Position numbers and translations under genes: made by a program. 64,000 bases of DNA from Bacteroidaceae bacterium (GTDB lineage Bacteria > Bacteroidota > Bacteroidia > Bacteroidales > Bacteroidaceae): NCBI GenBank assembly GCA_017429525.1, contig JAFROT010000035.1:1-64000 (forward strand), read 5' to 3'. This document shows positions 60,867 through 64,000 of the stretch, in pieces. The notes beneath the pieces are model-generated. The model was not told the DNA's origin. It was given only the letters and a program-made list of their open reading frames with translations, and made no database searches. Within the stretch, counting starts at the first letter, position 1; every line of letters starts with the position of its first letter.

Positions 60867-62519
60867 ATGAAAAGAATCTTTATATTCTCGATGATGGCGC
60901 TTGCCTTCACAGCCGCTCAGGCACAGGACACCTACACCAACGACCGTCTGACCAACACGTCTGACATCCATGGAACGGCTCGCTACGTAGGTATGGGCGG
61001 CGCTATGGGCGCCCTTGGCGCAGACATCTCCGTGATCTCCAACAACCCTGCAGGTATCGGCCTGTTCCGTCGCAACGACATCAGCATCGGTATGGGTGCT
61101 GTCGTGCAAGATGCTCCGGCCGTCGATGGCGAGAGCCGTGCCCACTACACCTTCGATCAGATAGGCTTCGTCGCCTCCTTCGGTGGTCGCGAAGGCGGCA
61201 ACCACGTCAACTTCGCCCTGAACTTGCAGAAGAAGATCGACTTTCGCCGCTCGATGATTGCTGAGAACGGTCAGCTCGGCGGCCTCTCGCAGGCTGCGCA
61301 GTTGGCAGGCTTGATGGCCGACTTCTACGATGACTACAGCGACAACGTCGGCTCGCTCGTGAACCAAGCCTACAGCGCAGGTCTCTATGACATCTTCGCC
61401 GGCAATGGCGAACAGCTGCAGTACAAGGCCAATCAGAACTCCTTCTACCGCAACAGCAGTGGCAACCTCTACGGCCTCGACCTCAACCTCTCGGGTGGCG
61501 TGCAGAACCGCTTCTTCTGGGGCCTCACTTTAGGCGTCGACCTGTTGCATTACTACAGCGACTTCTCTTACCTCGAGATGCGCGACGGCTACTTCGGAGG
61601 GCAGCCCTTGGCTGACTACAACGTGCAGGACTACACCGTCGAGGGCACGCACAACGTCAGTGGCGCTGGCTTCAACGTCAAGCTCGGTACCATCTTCCGT
61701 CCCATCGAGGACAGCCCCTTCCGCATCGGTATCGCTGTGGAGACCCCGACATGGTACACGCTTCGCCAGGAGGACAACTGGTTCACGTTCTGGAGCAAAT
61801 GGGAGAACAATGGTTGGAACGCCGACGCTGATCCTGCTTCCTACGACTACACTTACATCCAGCAGCAGGGCAAGTACCAGGGCTACAACAGCCCCGATGC
61901 CAGCTACCTCGAGTTCAACCTGCACTCGCCGTGGAAGCTGCGCGCCAGCATCGGCTCGACCGTCGAGGACTTCCTGGCATGGGATGTCGAGTACGAGTAC
62001 TCGCTCAACAACAAGGCCACCATGGGCTATCCCCGCCATGAGAGCAACAGCTGGGACGACCAGAGCGTAGGCATGGACAGCGACAAGGGTATGAACGCGC
62101 TGACCAAGAGCGTCATGAACGGCGTACACAACGTCCGTGCCGGTCTGGAGTACAAGCCCGTGGCAGACTTCGCCGTGCGCGCTGGCTACAACTTCTACAG
62201 CAAGCCCATGAAGGACAACGCCCGCTACGATCAGACCATCGACTCTTACTACATGAACTACGTCCTTGGCACCGACTACATGAACCTGAAGGCTACCAAC
62301 ATCTTCACCTTAGGTATGGGCTATCGCTACAAGAACTTCTACGCCGACGTTGCCTACAAGTATCGTCACCAGAAGGGCGACTTCTACGCTTTCGACGACC
62401 ACTATCAGACCGCTCTGCAGCCCGAGACGCAGTTCGTCACCACCGGCGATTACCTCCATCCCACGAGCGTCAACCTCGATCGTCACAACGTGACCTTCAC
62501 CCTCGGCTATAAGTTCTGA
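60867..62519 (+). CDS. Outer-membrane barrel protein, FadL/OmpP1-like
   Basis: A 550-residue protein with a signal peptide (cut near AQA-QD). The mature N-terminus ARYVGMGGAMGALGADISVISNNPAGIGLFR is the hallmark of FadL/OmpP1-type transporters in Bacteroidetes: the N-P-A-G block after a Gly-rich stretch. Amphipathic strands alternate through to VTFTLGYKF with a terminal Phe, as expected for a barrel protein. It probably carries hydrophobic compounds across the outer membrane; the substrate is unknown. Confidence 0.82.
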   Translation: MKRIFIFSMMALAFTAAQAQDTYTNDRLTNTSDIHGTARYVGMGGAMGALGADISVISNNPAGIGLFRRNDISIGMGAVVQDAPAVDGESRAHYTFDQIGFVASFGGREGGNHVNFALNLQKKIDFRRSMIAENGQLGGLSQAAQLAGLMADFYDDYSDNVGSLVNQAYSAGLYDIFAGNGEQLQYKANQNSFYRNSSGNLYGLDLNLSGGVQNRFFWGLTLGVDLLHYYSDFSYLEMRDGYFGGQPLADYNVQDYTVEGTHNVSGAGFNVKLGTIFRPIEDSPFRIGIAVETPTWYTLRQEDNWFTFWSKWENNGWNADADPASYDYTYIQQQGKYQGYNSPDASYLEFNLHSPWKLRASIGSTVEDFLAWDVEYEYSLNNKATMGYPRHESNSWDDQSVGMDSDKGMNALTKSVMNGVHNVRAGLEYKPVADFAVRAGYNFYSKPMKDNARYDQTIDSYYMNYVLGTDYMNLKATNIFTLGMGYRYKNFYADVAYKYRHQKGDFYAFDDHYQTALQPETQFVTTGDYLHPTSVNLDRHNVTFTLGYKF

Positions 62520-62562
62520 ACGCCTCACACGGATGCGCTTTCAGCGTCATCCAGAGAAGTCC

Positions 62563-62651
62563 TCAACTTTATCCTGATAAATCAGCGTTTCTATCCCGAT
62601 AAATCCGCGATTTCATCCTGATAAGTTTCCGCTTTTATCCCGATAAATCTT
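62563..62651. repeat. 22-bp tandem repeat TTTATCCYGATAAATC
   Basis: Four units at about 62563-62585, 62586-62607, 62608-62629 and 62630-62651, plus a degenerate fifth. Each contains the small palindrome ATCCYGATAA. It lies 44 nt after the barrel-protein stop. Confidence 0.7.
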
Positions 62652-62704
62652 CAACTTCGTACTGAGACGTCCAACACCTCTCCGTCGAAAGGCATACAAA
62701 CAGT

Positions 62705-62750
62705 CAGTCGTGAGCAGATTTCCATTCAATTGGAATCTCACTCACGACTG
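62705..62750 (+). terminator. Long hairpin, probable terminator
   Basis: CAGTCGTGAG (62705-62714) pairs with CTCACGACTG (62741-62750), with further pairing inside (GATTTCCA with TGGAATC), followed by ATTTCTTTAT. Confidence 0.6.
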
Positions 62751-62788
62751 ATTTCTTTATGGCATTAACGAAGGATTTGCTCCGGAAT

Positions 62789-62912
62789 CTCTATGCGTGT
62801 GGCCCTGTACGTCTATACGTGTGGCCCTGAGCGTCTATATGTGTAAGCCTACGCGTCTATACGTGTGGCCCTGAGCGAGCGGACGTGTAAGCTTGTACGT
62901 CCATACGTGCTG
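62789..62912. repeat. Array of ~21-bp ACGTCTATACGTGT units, third locus
   Basis: About six imperfect units with linkers GTGGCCCTG and AAGCCT alternating. It is related to the array at 35864-36012 and the single unit at 1458-1478. Confidence 0.7.
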
Positions 62913-62919
62913 GCGCGCC

Positions 62920-63738
62920 TTACTTGGTGACGGCGATGACGACTGCTACGACGCTGGAGATGACGGCTACGATGCTGGCACCGGCGCTGAGGAAGGTGGT
63001 GAAGGCCGAGCTCTTCACGTTCTGGCTCTTGTTGGGTTCTACGTAGATGAGGTCGTTCTGCTGGACGTAGAAGGCGGGGCTCTGGAAGATGTTGGTGTCG
63101 GTAAGGTCGAGCTCGTAGCGCATGCGCTGTCCGTTCTCCTCACGATAGAGCGTCACTTTGCGACGGAGGGCCTGGTCGCTGACATCGCCGCACTGCGAGA
63201 GTACATCGAGGACCGTGTTGCGCTCGGAGTTGAGGGCTACGACATGCGGTTGCTTGACCGCACCCATGACAGCCACGCGGGCGTTGAGCAGACGGACCGT
63301 CACGTCGGGGTTCTTGATGATGTTCTTGCCGGAGATGGTGTTTTCGATGGCCACGGCTGCCTGGTCGCAGGTCAGACCGCCCACGTGCACCATGCCGATG
63401 ACGGGCAGCTTCACGTCGCCATTGTTGTCGATGGTGTAGCCGTAGACCGAGCCCATCGAGCCCGTGGTGCCGTAGCTCATGTTGGCTCCGTTGCGCACGC
63501 CGGCGCCGAGGGTGATGTCCTGATTGAACACCTCCAGCAGTTCGGGGTTGTCGCAGGTCACCTTGATCAGGATCTGGTCGGCAGGCTTCAGGTGCATCTC
63601 GTACTTCTGCAGGATTTGCTGGGCCTGCTGGAACATATCCTCAGAGCCTTGGAAGTAGACGATTTTCTTGGAACTCACGCATGAGGTGAGGCAGACGACC
63701 GCAGCGATGGCTACGGTCAGCGAGGCGAATTTCTTCAT
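62920..63738 (-). CDS. Polysaccharide export (Wza-like) outer-membrane lipoprotein
   Basis: A 272-residue lipoprotein with lipobox VCLTSC (Cys about residue 20). The N-terminal polysaccharide export domain (about 45-140; LKPADQILIKVTCDNPELLEVFN and DVKLPVIGMVHVGGLT) is followed by one SLBB-type domain (about 150-240; RVAVMGAVKQPHVVALNSERNTVLDVLSQCGDV). A C-terminal hydrophobic helix follows (about 247-270). It forms the outer-membrane gate for capsule or exopolysaccharide. No other capsule genes are in view; they may lie further right. Confidence 0.88.
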   Translation of the reverse strand: MKKFASLTVAIAAVVCLTSCVSSKKIVYFQGSEDMFQQAQQILQKYEMHLKPADQILIKVTCDNPELLEVFNQDITLGAGVRNGANMSYGTTGSMGSVYGYTIDNNGDVKLPVIGMVHVGGLTCDQAAVAIENTISGKNIIKNPDVTVRLLNARVAVMGAVKQPHVVALNSERNTVLDVLSQCGDVSDQALRRKVTLYREENGQRMRYELDLTDTNIFQSPAFYVQQNDLIYVEPNKSQNVKSSAFTTFLSAGASIVAVISSVVAVVIAVTK

Positions 63739-63769
63739 TGTCTGTAGTGTTTTAGTCAGTTTAGTGGCG

Positions 63770-63800
63770 CAAAGGTAGTAGTTTCTTTTGAAAGCCCCAA
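63770..63800 (-). promoter_or_regulatory. Promoter of the polysaccharide export gene
   Basis: Minus-strand TACCTTTG (63770-63777) with TTG (63798-63800), a 20-nt spacer, 31 nt before the start at 63738. Confidence 0.7.
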
Positions 63801-63816
63801 AAAATCTGAAAGAAAA

Positions 63817-63841
63817 AGCGCTGCGGAGGTTCCGCAGCGCT
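63817..63841 (-). terminator. Terminator of the gene entering from the right
   Basis: AGCGCTGCGGA pairs with TCCGCAGCGCT; on the minus strand the hairpin is followed by TTTTTC, 30 nt past the stop at 63871. Confidence 0.85.
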
Positions 63842-63870
63842 CATTATGTTGTATGTACAAGTAAGTCAGC

Positions 63871-64000
63871 TTACTTGACCAACACCTTCTGTACGGTGCC
63901 GTCGGCACGACGTACGATGTTGATGCCACGACGGAGCGTGCTTGCCTGGCGGCCATCGATGGTGTAGATGGTCTTGGCAGCAGCGTTGGTCTCAGCAGCA
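63871..64000 (-). CDS. 3' end of a secreted protein with C-terminal sorting-type tail, partial
   Basis: The last 42 codons of a leftward gene that begins outside the window. The tail reads IYTIDGRQASTLRRGINIV, then RRADGTVQKVLVK, a form shared with the secreted proteins ending at 39715 (YDLSGRR) and 9941 (GIYIQR). Such tails are typical of proteins exported and anchored by Bacteroidetes-specific secretion. The body is not visible. Confidence 0.75.
   Translation of the reverse strand, partial: AAETNAAAKTIYTIDGRQASTLRRGINIVRRADGTVQKVLVK

Larger units (their letters stand above)
62520..62919. other. Repeat-filled gap before the capsule export gene
   Basis: No gene seen. It holds a 22-bp tandem repeat (62563-62651), a long hairpin (62705-62750) and an ACGTCTATACGTGT-type array (62789-62912) that runs almost to the stop of the leftward export gene. 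Confidence 0.65.

Overview
The window is a piece of a Bacteroidales chromosome, most likely a gut or oral Prevotellaceae. The evidence is the repeated Bacteroidetes-type -7 box TAnnTTTG ahead of genes, a SusC/SusD pair, GH97, GH106 and pectate-lyase enzymes, lipoproteins without Gram-positive features, and C-terminal tails of the YDLSGRR...IVK type. Housekeeping genes are GC-rich. The islands at about 1-1.8 kb, 12-13.8 kb and 34.8-39.5 kb are visibly more AT-rich. No tRNA, rRNA or CRISPR array was seen.

Layout. 1-1.8 kb: 3' end of a group II intron, then two small genes of a leader-plus-variable-body family, then repeats. 2-7 kb: YtxH/holin-like envelope pair, SPOR lipoprotein, ruvX, def, a large TPR protein. 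7-12 kb: pectate lyase, esterase, lipoprotein (a pectin-degrading set). 12-13.5 kb: an orphan AAA ATPase and a short, probably truncated secreted protein. 13.9-15.3 kb: a divergent FtsZ outside any division cluster. 15.3-18.4 kb: GH106-type glycosidase. 18.7-22.3 kb: thrS-infC-rpmI-rplT. 22.4-34.5 kb: a SusC/SusD/DUF4843/PKD-like/thioredoxin operon, divergent from a metallopeptidase-like-GH97 fusion. 34.8-39.5 kb: three more members of the small-protein family, a DUF4143-type ATPase and many repeats. 39.7-46.7 kb: a secreted protein, then serine metabolism (serC, serA, DUF1015, yigZ, sdaA). 46.8-56.6 kb: a PAPS-making and PAPS-using operon (SLC13 transporter, cysC, cysD, cysN, sulfotransferase) interrupted by a DUF4011-type helicase-nuclease. 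56.6-59.3 kb: amylase and fabD. 59.7-64 kb: a Gly/Tyr-rich secreted protein, an outer-membrane barrel, a capsule export lipoprotein and the tail of another secreted protein.

The most unusual content is a family of five single-gene cassettes (348, 995, 35217, 38188, 39010). All five share a roughly 24-residue leader (MEKK-x-YSKP ... FEPQE ... C). Behind it lie bodies of about 105-135 residues with no visible similarity to one another. All five end in Ser, four of them as N-x-S. Each has its own promoter and terminator, and four share an upstream AATATAGAAAAC element. They sit among a 105-bp repeat with inverted ends (three copies), a 30-bp palindrome, arrays of a roughly 21-bp ACGTCTATACGTGT unit, and a group II intron. 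I do not recognise a described system matching this; function is unknown.

Other points: intergenic inverted-repeat elements occupy every junction of the serC-serA-DUF1015-yigZ run, one of them extending into yigZ. Two signal peptides are encoded by simple sequence repeats. The cysD-cysN pair is split by a 3.9-kb helicase gene.
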